Assembly (NCBI RefSeq): GCF_943193045.1
Contig: NZ_CALPCN010000007.1
Span: 1 to 64,000, forward strand
Direction: 5' to 3'
Origin: Pumilibacter muris
GTDB lineage: Bacteria > Bacillota > Clostridia > Christensenellales > Pumilibacteraceae
Length of the DNA stretch: 64,000 nucleotides
The notes under the pieces are model-generated. The model worked only from the letters and a program-made list of their open reading frames with translations, did not search any database and was not told the DNA's origin. How positions within the stretch are numbered: the first letter of the stretch is position 1; each line of letters begins with the position of its first letter. The translations under genes and the position numbers were made by a program. Positions 8,001-16,410 of the stretch are shown here, one piece after another.

Positions 8001-10256
8001 ACTGAACGACGTTGTAGGCGGAATGGTTGACATAGACGGTCCCGAAGTTGCCGACATAACGGTGTCGGAATACACGGGAGTGGACGTTTGCGGAGTAACT
8101 CCGAGCGCCAACGTGTTGGGGGCGGGCGCGGGAGTAGACGCGGGACCCGCTCCGAGTTGGAGCATAGAGCCGGGTTGCGGAGCAGGCGCGACGGGCGCAA
8201 CCTGTTGCTGAATTGCGGCGCGTTGCTGAGCCTGAGCCGCCGCAATCGTGGAATTGAGCTTAATTATATACGCGCTCGTAGGTGCGCTCGTTTCAAGCTC
8301 GTCGAGTTTACGGCGGTGAGCCGAACGAATGAACAACCACACAATAAGCAAGATAAGAAGCGCGAGCGCAAGCCCGAGTCCTACCCAAAACAGAACTTTT
8401 TGCCACAGTCTCCAACCTGTGAACAAATCGCCCGCTTTCATGTTTATTTGCATGGGGCAATTCAAAACTATGCGGCGTCCTTCCATACTAACGAAAGTAA
8501 CGTCTACGCTCACGGTGTTAAGGTCGTATACGTTCGACACGGGAGTTATGGTGATTGTGCCGTTAGAACATGTAACGGCGGCGTAGTCGGTTGTGTCGCC
8601 GTCCTTTTTCTTTAATTCCGCACCAACTATTTGATAGCCGTCGGCTTTAATTCTGCTGAAAAGCCCCGAGTTAATTGTGTAGCGGTGAGCTTTCGTTCCG
8701 TTTATATCAAAACTTAAATTGCTGTATTTTCCGTAAACGTTAAAAGTTACGGGCACGGTAAGAGATTCGTATTCGTCGTTGCCGTAACTGAAACGAACCG
8801 TAAAATTCACGTCGGCAGTGCCGTTTTCCAAACCGTGAACCAAATAATATTCAACCCTGCCCCTTTCGTCGGCAGGTCCTGCGCTCACTTCAACGATATT
8901 AGTTGAGGGATTGGGAGTGTTAGCTTCCAAAAAGAACATTTCATATTTTGAAAGCGTGGGATAATCGCAAAGCGACGTAGGATACACTCTAACGCTGCCA
9001 AAGCCCGAAATATTTTCCTGGCTGTCGCTTTCTTGCACAAGACTGCTTCCCGCATTGAGCGAGGTTTTCATTCCGAAATCGGGATTTTGCTTGGGCGAAT
9101 TTTCGGGAATAAACACAACGGGCAAACGAATTGTAAGCTCGTCGTTGGTAGTAACGTGATGCAAAGTTATAGGCAATTCCCAGTAGCGTTCGCCGTTCCA
9201 AAAGCCTTTTCCGTCGGAAGCCGAAATTTGAGCTTCCAAACTTGTTACGTCAACCGAAATCGTAAAACCGCGCCGCGATTTAAGAACTTTCTCCGTAAAG
9301 GAAATATCGTCGTTAACCAAAGCGCCCGTAGTGGGTGTGTTGGAAATATAATACGAATTTAAATCCTCGAACGTTAAATATCTGCTTCCGTTTCTAAACA
9401 CTCCAACCTTGTCGGGGTCCAAATTCGAATAATCCGTTTGCTCGTTCGCCGCAATTACCGTATGGGTTTCGTTTTTAGGGTCTGTAAAAAACAGCTTTCT
9501 GCCAACAAGATAGTTTTGAAGGTCGATTTTAACCAAATTACGATTTGTTAAACGAATTGGCAAAGAATAATCGGAAGTAACGTTCGGGAGTTCGCCCGTT
9601 CTGTTCGCGTTAAGCTCCGCGCCCACATAAAATTCTTTTACGGTAGAAGGCACGCCTTCCATAGTGGGTCTTTCGGACGTTACCGAAACTTCGACGCATA
9701 CGGTTGTGGAATTTGCATTGCTACCCGAACCGTCTTTTAATATAAGAGCAAAACGGGGATTACGGTTTTGCGAGTCATCGGTGGATTCGAGCAACGAAGT
9801 CGATTTTTTCGCCGTAATCCTTATCTGTCTGTACCAGCCGCTTGATTGCGGCGCCGCTTCTATGCTGAAAAATTCGGTCGTGTAGTTAATTATGTCGGTA
9901 GCGTAATACAGACGATACGACGCAAACTCAGAACTCGGATGCAAAGTGGGACTCAACAACGCTTCAACCGCTATATCTCTTTGAATATGCTTGCCGTTAT
10001 TAGACAAAATTTCGTTGTAAGTAGTTTCGCGGTTTGTGTTTACCGAACCGTTAACATCGAGCACAATCGTATGGTCGAGAGGCGCCGTATAATCTATAAG
10101 AGAACCGCTCGACGAAAAATCGCCTTCCGTCGAAGCGTTAGCGGCAGTTAAGCTTTGCCCCGCCAAAAACGCAAGCAAAACGGTTGCCGCAAGCAAAAGC
10201 ATTAGAGCAACGCCGAATATTTTTTTCTTTTTTCGAATTCTCATCTCACTCCGCAT
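5022..10256 (-). CDS. Giant single-anchor protein: ectodomain, membrane span, charged helical rod, basic RPGA tail
   Basis: The product has 1744 residues. A basic N-terminus (RIRKKKK) and a hydrophobic stretch at about 13-36 form a signal peptide or anchor. Residues about 40-615 look like an extracellular beta-rich region with many short hydrophobic strands and no catalytic motif. A clear membrane span lies at about 621-643 and is followed by RSAHRRK, giving an N-out/C-in topology. After a Pro/Ala/Gln linker (about 660-760) comes a long helical region (about 870-1670) containing EAEKARLEAEE-type repeats at about 1412-1578. The last 70 residues are a basic tail of GARPARPGARPGAR units. The gene sits 18 bp after the RCC1-like giant gene and 27 bp before the acidic coiled-coil gene. 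Start: ATG at 10256 behind GAGG; ATG at 10244 is an alternative. The family is not recognised. Confidence 0.92.
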   Translation of the reverse strand: MRSEMRIRKKKKIFGVALMLLLAATVLLAFLAGQSLTAANASTEGDFSSSGSLIDYTAPLDHTIVLDVNGSVNTNRETTYNEILSNNGKHIQRDIAVEALLSPTLHPSSEFASYRLYYATDIINYTTEFFSIEAAPQSSGWYRQIRITAKKSTSLLESTDDSQNRNPRFALILKDGSGSNANSTTVCVEVSVTSERPTMEGVPSTVKEFYVGAELNANRTGELPNVTSDYSLPIRLTNRNLVKIDLQNYLVGRKLFFTDPKNETHTVIAANEQTDYSNLDPDKVGVFRNGSRYLTFEDLNSYYISNTPTTGALVNDDISFTEKVLKSRRGFTISVDVTSLEAQISASDGKGFWNGERYWELPITLHHVTTNDELTIRLPVVFIPENSPKQNPDFGMKTSLNAGSSLVQESDSQENISGFGSVRVYPTSLCDYPTLSKYEMFFLEANTPNPSTNIVEVSAGPADERGRVEYYLVHGLENGTADVNFTVRFSYGNDEYESLTVPVTFNVYGKYSNLSFDINGTKAHRYTINSGLFSRIKADGYQIVGAELKKKDGDTTDYAAVTCSNGTITITPVSNVYDLNTVSVDVTFVSMEGRRIVLNCPMQINMKAGDLFTGWRLWQKVLFWVGLGLALALLILLIVWLFIRSAHRRKLDELETSAPTSAYIIKLNSTIAAAQAQQRAAIQQQVAPVAPAPQPGSMLQLGAGPASTPAPAPNTLALGVTPQTSTPVYSDTVMSATSGPSMSTIPPTTSFSRPPVADEIYIPISDEELLIRIYEERFEPRGMLKRTFDKSKDLQQRELEKEKERIREDVRSGMSIEEACKSLKQREAEAASGFVAMSAPATSEPAVPAVDPLIAALGFDPSEPIVSDVKREEPNESWSEEEKKLKEAEYNNSRLHSELNIIETRIAAITEATEKTNAELADANFVVESVAGNIKESEQKLDDKNTDLAVERRKAAKEALNKEIAELEAKIRSDKEVAAAKKAEIDAGNGLLARIKEVSDDYAGKKEATQALVAASDGELEAAREEARKAAELAAKAKRIAELNAKLEILNPMMLTVNTLDGEIAEIAEAIENSVAAKDSRKTQVATLQNELMSTTDATQINELSTQIKALNKEISELDRSSTANTTLKSDKSIEMKSVFRKANEFIEKEEIEVEDIIPAEDLIIGNIALNKLRAQVEKDKAKAEQNVAHWQSECDALTGDLDSIVMDAAAGVAERVKAAEEELAEAQAKIAEMDAKIEATEDEEEKLNLTMEQMTLGEEVATLAANLETLRAEGIKENFEFRSMSESELENAREELARAKEDFEKATERFHEVNTNVNPLDLITSGSGVISKERKRIEAENLKKLVKEQQNAIEQAKLQAQLAQQEAERAVADAQRASEESKAEAERLAQEALERAEAARLEAEQRAQDEIERMRLEAEEAKRAAAEEAEEAKRLAEEEAEKARLEAEEAKRLAEEEAEEAKRLAEEEAEKARLEAEEAKRLAEEEAERAKREAEEEAERVRLEAEEAEKARIAAEEEAKRIAEEEAEKARIEAEEAEKARLAEEEEAKRLAEEEAEKARIAAEEEAKRIAEEEAARKARIDEKIAKRKSEIATLREELKNVVEEEQGLALREKFYAMQLALDEDEKSSTELVDLLNKSMDDASHAAELSRYKKLANQKPRRIVKKVTERVNRVPKKRAGARPARPGARPGARSGARPAGARPARPGARPGARPAGARPARPRARTSSVTRRPSNGRGPSTKK
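5085..5230 (-). repeat. GC-rich repeats encoding the Arg/Pro/Gly/Ala tail
   Basis: This stretch is far richer in G and C than its surroundings and contains two long near-identical copies of a GACGCGCTCCGGGACGGGC-type unit. It encodes the terminal GARPARPGARPGAR repeats of the giant membrane protein. The biased composition follows from Arg, Pro, Gly and Ala codons. Confidence 0.8.
5525..6020 (-). repeat. Tandem coding repeats for an E/A/K/R-rich helix
   Basis: Imperfect 27- to 45-base repeats encode EEAKRLAEEEAEKARLEA-type units, about 165 residues in all. Alternating runs of Glu with Lys/Arg are typical of charged single alpha-helix or coiled-coil rods. The similarity between DNA units makes the array prone to expansion and contraction. 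Confidence 0.8.
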
Positions 10257-10274
10257 CTTCGCATTTCCTCGCGT

Positions 10275-13200
10275 TTATTGATTCCCGCCGTTTTGGTCGG
10301 GCTCCACTGCTTCGAATATAATAGGGTCGTCGCCCAAAGTGGCTCTAAGTTGCTCGTCGAGTTGCTCCGCCGTCATAGAATCCAAATCGGCGGTGTTGAA
10401 CACAGGCATTTCTTCGGAAACGGGTTGTTCAACCACAACGCCGTCCATAGGCGGAACGTCCACAACAGTAGCCATACCCTCAGGCATAGCCGAGAAGTCG
10501 CCTGCTTGCATACGCTCCATTGCCTCGCGCTTAGCCGCGATTTGAGCTTGCAATTCGTCGAGCGAACCTTTCTTCTTTTTCTTCTTTGCGGCTTTTTCGG
10601 CTTTAACCTTTTTATCCACTTTTTGAGCCACCAAAGAATTGTCGAGAGCTATTCCCGACTGGGCTTCTTTTTCGCGACGCATTTGGTCGAACATGCGCGC
10701 ATATTTGGGGTCTTCCATCTTCAACTTAGTGCGCACAACGTTCCGCTTATTAACCGCTTCGGTTTTATTGTGCATCTTTTCGCGCATCTTGATAAGCGTT
10801 TGATTCTTTTTGATTATTTTGCGTTGGTCGGCTTTCTTCTTCCAATACACGCCCATGCGAATAAAGAATATTATAACAAGCAAACCGAGCACGCTGAAAA
10901 ATACGGCGAGTATAACCGTGCGGTATTCCTCTTTTTCAAGCACAATCTTTATGCCCGACACGCGCACATAAAAACTGAGAAGCGTAACGGTGTTGTCCGT
11001 TGTTTCGCGCAACGACACTTGAACGGTGCAACCGTCAACCAAGTCTTCGGTTGTGGGATAAAGCGGCGTAATTAAAATCGCAGTCGCGTCTTCGGGCGAA
11101 CTCGTGGTAACCTCGATATACTTGCTTCCGTCTGTTTGCGCGGCAACAATAACGTGTCTTTTTGTTTCGGGCCATTCCATTACGCTCTTAAAAAATTCCA
11201 CGCCGATAGAGAATTTGCCGTTCTCGTAAGGCTCGGCATAAAGCTTTTTGGCTTCTTCCACGCCGTCGCCGCTTTCTCTGCCGTATACCGCGATAGTTCC
11301 GTTAGCTTTGTTGATATCGAAAGTAAAGGTTTTGCCCGCGAGCTTATCTTTAACGCTCATAGCGGCGGGAGAAACGCGGAACGCAACGTCGTATTCGTTT
11401 CCGTCTTTATCAACAAAAGTAACCACAACGCGCGACGTGGGAGGAGTTTCGGAAGAATCGAAATCTCCCATTGCAAGCAACAAAAATTGCTTCGAGCTGT
11501 CGATTTCGGGCGTTTTCAAGAATTTAATATTCTCTACTTCGTACCATTCAAGTTCGGAATCGGGCAAAGACGCGTCTCCGTCGGTTTGCTCGGTGCGGAA
11601 CGGCTTATCTTCTTTTAAGCTAAGCGAAACATCGCCAAGCTCGTTCATGCGCTTAACATAGTTTTCAAGTTCGCTGAAATAAATTTTTGTTCTGTCTATA
11701 ACTTGATACGGCACATCCATTGCCGCCTGCGTGGTTACCTGAACTTCGAAACTGTCGGTGAACACATACTCGTTTCTACCGAAAAGTTTAACCTTATATG
11801 TCACAATAGCATTGCCGCTCGATTTACCCGTGAGCACAAACTTCAATTTATCGTCGCTGCGCTTAACGGTTACAACAGTCTCGTCGTTTGATTCCACTTC
11901 CACCGTGCACATTCCCGTTCTTGTTAAAAACTCTTCGGTTGTTTGCATGCGGTCTCTAATCTTTATTTCTTCGCTACCGTTTATATTATATTTGTCAGGT
12001 GCTCCGGCAACTTTAGAGAAAAGGTCGGATTTGCCGAATGTTGCGGCAACGGTAAAATTGATATATGCCGTTTCGTTCATGTCGGCAAATGTGGAACTTC
12101 CCGACATTATTCTGCGAACCTCGAAAGTAAATTGAGCGCCCGCGACCTCGCGATACGGTTTTATTTCTATATACTGTCCGCGTCCCGATTCTTCTCCTAT
12201 GTCGGTAATTTCCACAGCGTTTAAGCCGGGTCCGAACGTCGCTTTCAAATCGTCGAGCGCGTCGGGGTCTCCTTTATACGAAAAACGCAAATTCTCGTAA
12301 TCGTCGAAGAAATCGCCCAAATAAATTCTGTACTGTCCTCCGCCTATTCCCGTGTTCGAAATACCCAAAGCGAGCGGTACGGTTTTCATGGTATACACAT
12401 TTTTGCCTGCGGAAGCGGAACCGAAAATTTCATGCTTATCAACGGGATTATAAATAGCTCCCGCATCAGCCGAAGAACGTTCCTTAAACGTGAGCGACGA
12501 TTGCGTAAATACCTCTACGCCGCGCAAATCCGCATTCGAGTTTTCAAACATTACAGTGTCGGAAAATTCTCCCGACGCATTACGCTTGCCCATAACGGGA
12601 CGCAACAAGTTCATGGGGTTTCCCGTATCTATAAGAGTTTTGGGAGCGGAAATATCGTAACTACCTGCGGCTTTTTCCGTATAGGTAACGTAAGTGTCGG
12701 TCATGGATTTTTTTGCGGTTACGGTAAGAACTTCGTAGCTTATTTCCATGCTGAACACGTCGCCGCTATCCGTTGTTGTTTTTATAATCCGCAACGTTAA
12801 ACCGTATTTGTTGTCGAAACGCAAAACGTTGCCGTTGGCTTCGGTTTTTTCAAACAAATTTTTCAATTTTGCTTCGTCAACCGATACGGACGAGCCGAAT
12901 TCCGAGAACGGCAAAACCACCGTGATTTTTCTTGTGGCAAAATCGAAATACTCTTTGTAGTCGCTACCTATTGTGGAAACGCTTTCGAATTCTATTATGT
13001 CGCCGTCGTGGTCAGTTGCAAAGAATCTATACAGATTGTCGTAATATCCTTCCACTCCGTAATAATCGAGACTGCCGTCGCTAACTTTCGAAAGCGCGGG
13101 GAATCCGGCGTCTTGCTCGCCAACAAGCTCCAACAATTTCCTTTTAACGCTTCCCATGTTAGCGTCGTTAGCCGTTCCCACTATGTTTTCAGAGGTAACG

Positions 13201-16010
13201 TTAAACTCGGCGGCAAGACTTTCAATTAGTTTATTGAAGCCTTCCGAAACGTTCATAGCCGCAATGGAATAATGCTTATTGAACGGATTGTTAGGGTCAA
13301 GCAACGGAACCGAAGAATTGCTGTTCTCGTTGTTGTTATCAACTCTTAAAGTATAGTTTTTAGCGAACTGCGTATCCGCAATTTCCACTTCCAAACTTGC
13401 TTGTTTAAAGTCGTAGAACATAAACGCGGGGTTCGCTTCCGTCGACGTCACAAGACTTGCGTTCAAGTCGGCGTCGTAACGCCCCACCCAATATTTTATA
13501 ACTATCGATTTGCCCGCAGTGGAACGTTTGGGGGTGAGCACAAACTCCACTCTATCATTTGCATATCTGTATTCTATTTTAAAGTAACGGAAAGCGACGT
13601 CTTGCGGTATGGGTTCGGCATACGTCTTTGTTCCCTCTTTCCAATAGAATTCAAGATTCCAACCGTTGACGCCACTCGGAGTGTCAATAAGTCCGCTGTA
13701 AGATGCGTCAATATCTTTTAAATCGGAAGGAATATTTAAATTTTCGCTATTGCTTATAGCGGTATATTGTGCCAAAGGCAAAATCATTCTGTAAGCGTCG
13801 CCCGAATTATTATTAGTAACGGCATACTTAGGCGACACGGCAACCAAACTTTCGCTACCTTCGGGCACCTGCGGTTTGATTAAAGAATTGTTTGCGTTAA
13901 GAGCGCTTCCCCCGTCTACGTCGAGTCCTACCACTGCGCTAACCAAAGAATTATTCGAACTGTCGAGGTAATCTTTATTGAACGTTATTTTAGAAGCTTC
14001 GCTTCCAACCGACCAATTCACGGTTTCCGAACAACCCGTGTTAGTTCCGTCGCTATTATAAACGGTTACATAGAATTTATCGTACTGTTCGCAAACAAGA
14101 TAATCTGCAAGATTTGCGGAATTGTAAGTACCGTCGGATTTCGCGTCTTGAATAGCGGACTCGTCAAACCGAACGCGGTAAATCTTGCCGAGCGTGGAAA
14201 GCACGAACAAATTGTTCCCGTAACCGCCGAACAACGCCGCAATAGAATTTGCGCCGCCCACAGACACGCCTTTCGCTTTAAGCAAATCGTCTACTTTTGT
14301 GGTATCGAACTTATCCCCGTTATATGCACCGAAAACGTTTATTCCGCTCGACGACAACGTTGCGCTAATCAAAGTGCTGCCGTCAACGTATTTTGCCGCC
14401 AAGTTATAATCGTCAGCCCACTTAGTGTCGCTTCCCGTAACTATCGGCGTGTTAATACCCTCTATAATAGAATCGCCAGAAAGAACCTTGCCCGCAACAA
14501 CTTGCTTAAATCCTGTGTTTTCGCTTACATTTTTTAACGTTACTATTTGGTCGGTTAAATTACCTGTACCCTGTTGCAAACGGTTATCGCCCCAAAACAC
14601 AAGTTTACCGTCGCTGTTAATAGCATAGCCGTAACCGTTGGCGGCGGAAAACTGAGAAAGTTTAACGTCCGCTCTTTTGTTGCCGTTCGAATCTTTAAGC
14701 TCCGCAGTTACGGCGTTTGCCTGCAACGTTAAAGCGCCGAGCGAAGTAAATTTCATTACGGCATTAGGGATTTCCACATAAGAATTGCCATCTAACGTAC
14801 CCATAGCGCCTGTGCCCAAAGGCGCACCAAAACCGCTACCTAAAAACTCGGCGCCGGTTTTAACCATTGTGTAGCCAACCGCTCCAACACTTCCGAACGG
14901 ATTAAATATTCCGTTAAGCTCGGTAGCGGTGCCGCTCAAATTAGCTTTAAGAATCTCGGAAGTCGGAACAACATAGTTTTTGCCGCGAACTTGCAAGCTG
15001 TTATTATTGATATAATAAACGTTGCCGTCTCCAAGATAAACTTGCGACAACACGGAATTGTCGCCGTTAGCCACCCAATAATCGCTTTGCTCGTTTTTAT
15101 TTAGCGCATAAACGTTAGAGTCGGAATTGTAACGTTGCCCGTAAGCGTTCTGTCCCCAAATAAAATTAGAATTCACTAAACGCCAACCGGAGCTTTCGGA
15201 ATGAGACCATCTTTTATGATATAACGAATAATTATATTCCGAAGAAGAAAGTTCAAACTCCGCAATATCATCGGAGCTATTGCTTGCGCCGTCGGTTCCG
15301 CTCTTTCCGATAGGCAACATATTCGATATTTTCACGCTGTTAAAAGTTCCGCCGTAGTTAATTACCGACGGTATTAAATAGTGGTTAGCTGCAGGATAAG
15401 CAGTTTCGGCGGTACGCGGGCGCAACAATAAATCGGTTGAAGTAGCGTTTGCACTCGGCTCGGAAGATTCGTAGCCCCAAGTATATATCAAACCCTTTTC
15501 GGTTAAAAACGCTGCGGTTTTTCTCGTTGCCGCAATTTGTTTGATTTTGTCGTTTTCGCCTATATAAGTGTCCGAACCTAAATTGGAAGGTTTAGGCAAC
15601 CCCGACACAACGGTGGAGCCCGTTCTAACACCCGTTAAATAAACATCGAGTTTAACGGGATTTTTTGGATAAAATTTACCGAGAGTGTCAACTCCCGTAT
15701 TAGGCGTAACGTTTATAGTAGTTATATTATTTTCGACTCTTTCCGTAACAGTTCCGTTAAGTCCTTTCTCTACGGCAGTATCGAGCAAACTCCAAGCATA
15801 TAAATCGTTATCGTAAGTGAGCGCAATAGCAAAATCCTCGCCTACCGCGATTTGCTTGAATTTGAGTTCTCCCTGCAATGCGGCGGCTCGTCCGTCGGCG
15901 GCATAAGCGCCTTTTAAAGATAAAGCCAAAAGACCGAAAGCCGTAGTCAGCACGAACAGCAGACTAAGGCACACGGCGCATATTCTGAATTTTCTTATAT
16001 TGCTACTCAT
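10275..16010 (-). CDS. Giant surface protein with RCC1-like repeats and one C-terminal membrane anchor
   Basis: The product has 1911 residues. A signal peptide is clear (basic start, hydrophobic core at about 10-35, then a GAYAADG cleavage-like site). Residues about 45-650 contain repeats resembling RCC1/beta-propeller blades: FKQIAVGEDFAIAL then YAW, IKQIAATRKTAAFL then YTWG, and YGYAINSDGKLVFWGDN. The middle (about 650-1690) is beta-rich without known motifs. A membrane span lies at about 1696-1720, followed by a cytoplasmic tail of about 190 residues with a Lys-rich helical part and an acidic end. It is the first gene of the giant-gene operon, with its own strong promoter and ATG behind GAGG. 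The RCC1-like call is by eye. Adhesion, sensing or wall binding are possible ectodomain roles, none of them shown. Confidence 0.92.
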   Translation of the reverse strand: MSSNIRKFRICAVCLSLLFVLTTAFGLLALSLKGAYAADGRAAALQGELKFKQIAVGEDFAIALTYDNDLYAWSLLDTAVEKGLNGTVTERVENNITTINVTPNTGVDTLGKFYPKNPVKLDVYLTGVRTGSTVVSGLPKPSNLGSDTYIGENDKIKQIAATRKTAAFLTEKGLIYTWGYESSEPSANATSTDLLLRPRTAETAYPAANHYLIPSVINYGGTFNSVKISNMLPIGKSGTDGASNSSDDIAEFELSSSEYNYSLYHKRWSHSESSGWRLVNSNFIWGQNAYGQRYNSDSNVYALNKNEQSDYWVANGDNSVLSQVYLGDGNVYYINNNSLQVRGKNYVVPTSEILKANLSGTATELNGIFNPFGSVGAVGYTMVKTGAEFLGSGFGAPLGTGAMGTLDGNSYVEIPNAVMKFTSLGALTLQANAVTAELKDSNGNKRADVKLSQFSAANGYGYAINSDGKLVFWGDNRLQQGTGNLTDQIVTLKNVSENTGFKQVVAGKVLSGDSIIEGINTPIVTGSDTKWADDYNLAAKYVDGSTLISATLSSSGINVFGAYNGDKFDTTKVDDLLKAKGVSVGGANSIAALFGGYGNNLFVLSTLGKIYRVRFDESAIQDAKSDGTYNSANLADYLVCEQYDKFYVTVYNSDGTNTGCSETVNWSVGSEASKITFNKDYLDSSNNSLVSAVVGLDVDGGSALNANNSLIKPQVPEGSESLVAVSPKYAVTNNNSGDAYRMILPLAQYTAISNSENLNIPSDLKDIDASYSGLIDTPSGVNGWNLEFYWKEGTKTYAEPIPQDVAFRYFKIEYRYANDRVEFVLTPKRSTAGKSIVIKYWVGRYDADLNASLVTSTEANPAFMFYDFKQASLEVEIADTQFAKNYTLRVDNNNENSNSSVPLLDPNNPFNKHYSIAAMNVSEGFNKLIESLAAEFNVTSENIVGTANDANMGSVKRKLLELVGEQDAGFPALSKVSDGSLDYYGVEGYYDNLYRFFATDHDGDIIEFESVSTIGSDYKEYFDFATRKITVVLPFSEFGSSVSVDEAKLKNLFEKTEANGNVLRFDNKYGLTLRIIKTTTDSGDVFSMEISYEVLTVTAKKSMTDTYVTYTEKAAGSYDISAPKTLIDTGNPMNLLRPVMGKRNASGEFSDTVMFENSNADLRGVEVFTQSSLTFKERSSADAGAIYNPVDKHEIFGSASAGKNVYTMKTVPLALGISNTGIGGGQYRIYLGDFFDDYENLRFSYKGDPDALDDLKATFGPGLNAVEITDIGEESGRGQYIEIKPYREVAGAQFTFEVRRIMSGSSTFADMNETAYINFTVAATFGKSDLFSKVAGAPDKYNINGSEEIKIRDRMQTTEEFLTRTGMCTVEVESNDETVVTVKRSDDKLKFVLTGKSSGNAIVTYKVKLFGRNEYVFTDSFEVQVTTQAAMDVPYQVIDRTKIYFSELENYVKRMNELGDVSLSLKEDKPFRTEQTDGDASLPDSELEWYEVENIKFLKTPEIDSSKQFLLLAMGDFDSSETPPTSRVVVTFVDKDGNEYDVAFRVSPAAMSVKDKLAGKTFTFDINKANGTIAVYGRESGDGVEEAKKLYAEPYENGKFSIGVEFFKSVMEWPETKRHVIVAAQTDGSKYIEVTTSSPEDATAILITPLYPTTEDLVDGCTVQVSLRETTDNTVTLLSFYVRVSGIKIVLEKEEYRTVILAVFFSVLGLLVIIFFIRMGVYWKKKADQRKIIKKNQTLIKMREKMHNKTEAVNKRNVVRTKLKMEDPKYARMFDQMRREKEAQSGIALDNSLVAQKVDKKVKAEKAAKKKKKKGSLDELQAQIAAKREAMERMQAGDFSAMPEGMATVVDVPPMDGVVVEQPVSEEMPVFNTADLDSMTAEQLDEQLRATLGDDPIIFEAVEPDQNGGNQ

Positions 16011-16076
16011 TTAAAACAAACCTCTTCGCAATTCGGTGTGTAGAATTACACAGCTAATTTATAGGTATCATATATT

Positions 16077-16105
16077 ATTATAAAACATTATTTAATTAAA
16101 GTCAA
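16077..16105 (-). promoter_or_regulatory. Promoter of the giant-gene operon
   Basis: On the minus strand TTGACT (16100-16105) and TATAAT (16077-16082) are separated by exactly 17 bases. The predicted start of transcription near 16070 leaves a leader of about 60 bases. That leader contains a perfect 6-bp hairpin, TGTGTA/TACACA with a 4-base loop, at 16037-16052, upstream of the GAGG ribosome site. Confidence 0.8.
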
Positions 16106-16358
16106 TAATGGTTTGCGTATATTTAACACTTTTTTCGAGTAAAAATTCGCATTTTTTTGATTTTGAGCGAAATTTTTTATTAAAAATGCCGTTTTTTATT
16201 AAAAACGCGATTTTTAGGTGAAATCGTCGTCAAAATTATTCTGCGCGTTTTATGCGCTGTTTAAGCAAAGAATTAAATATTCGAAAACGATTTTAAACAA
16301 CAAAGCTCAAAGACTGCAAGTTAGAATACAAATGCTTTCGCTCAGGCGTTTAAATCGC
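16106..16358. other. AT-rich intergenic spacer
   Basis: Between the promoter of the giant-gene operon and the serC promoter there is no plausible gene. The stretch is AT-rich and holds two copies of TTTTTTATTAAAAA at about 16172 and 16192. No structured RNA or terminator with a convincing stem was found. Confidence 0.5.
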
Positions 16359-16387
16359 TTGCCTAATGAACCCGACTTATGTATAAT
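16359..16387 (+). promoter_or_regulatory. serC-serA promoter
   Basis: TTGCCT (16359-16364) and TATAAT (16382-16387) are spaced by 17 bases. The leader would be only about 17 bases before ATG 16411 and includes the AGGAG ribosome site at 16396-16400. Confidence 0.75.
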
Positions 16388-16410
16388 GTATGAATAGGAG
16401 AATTAAAATT

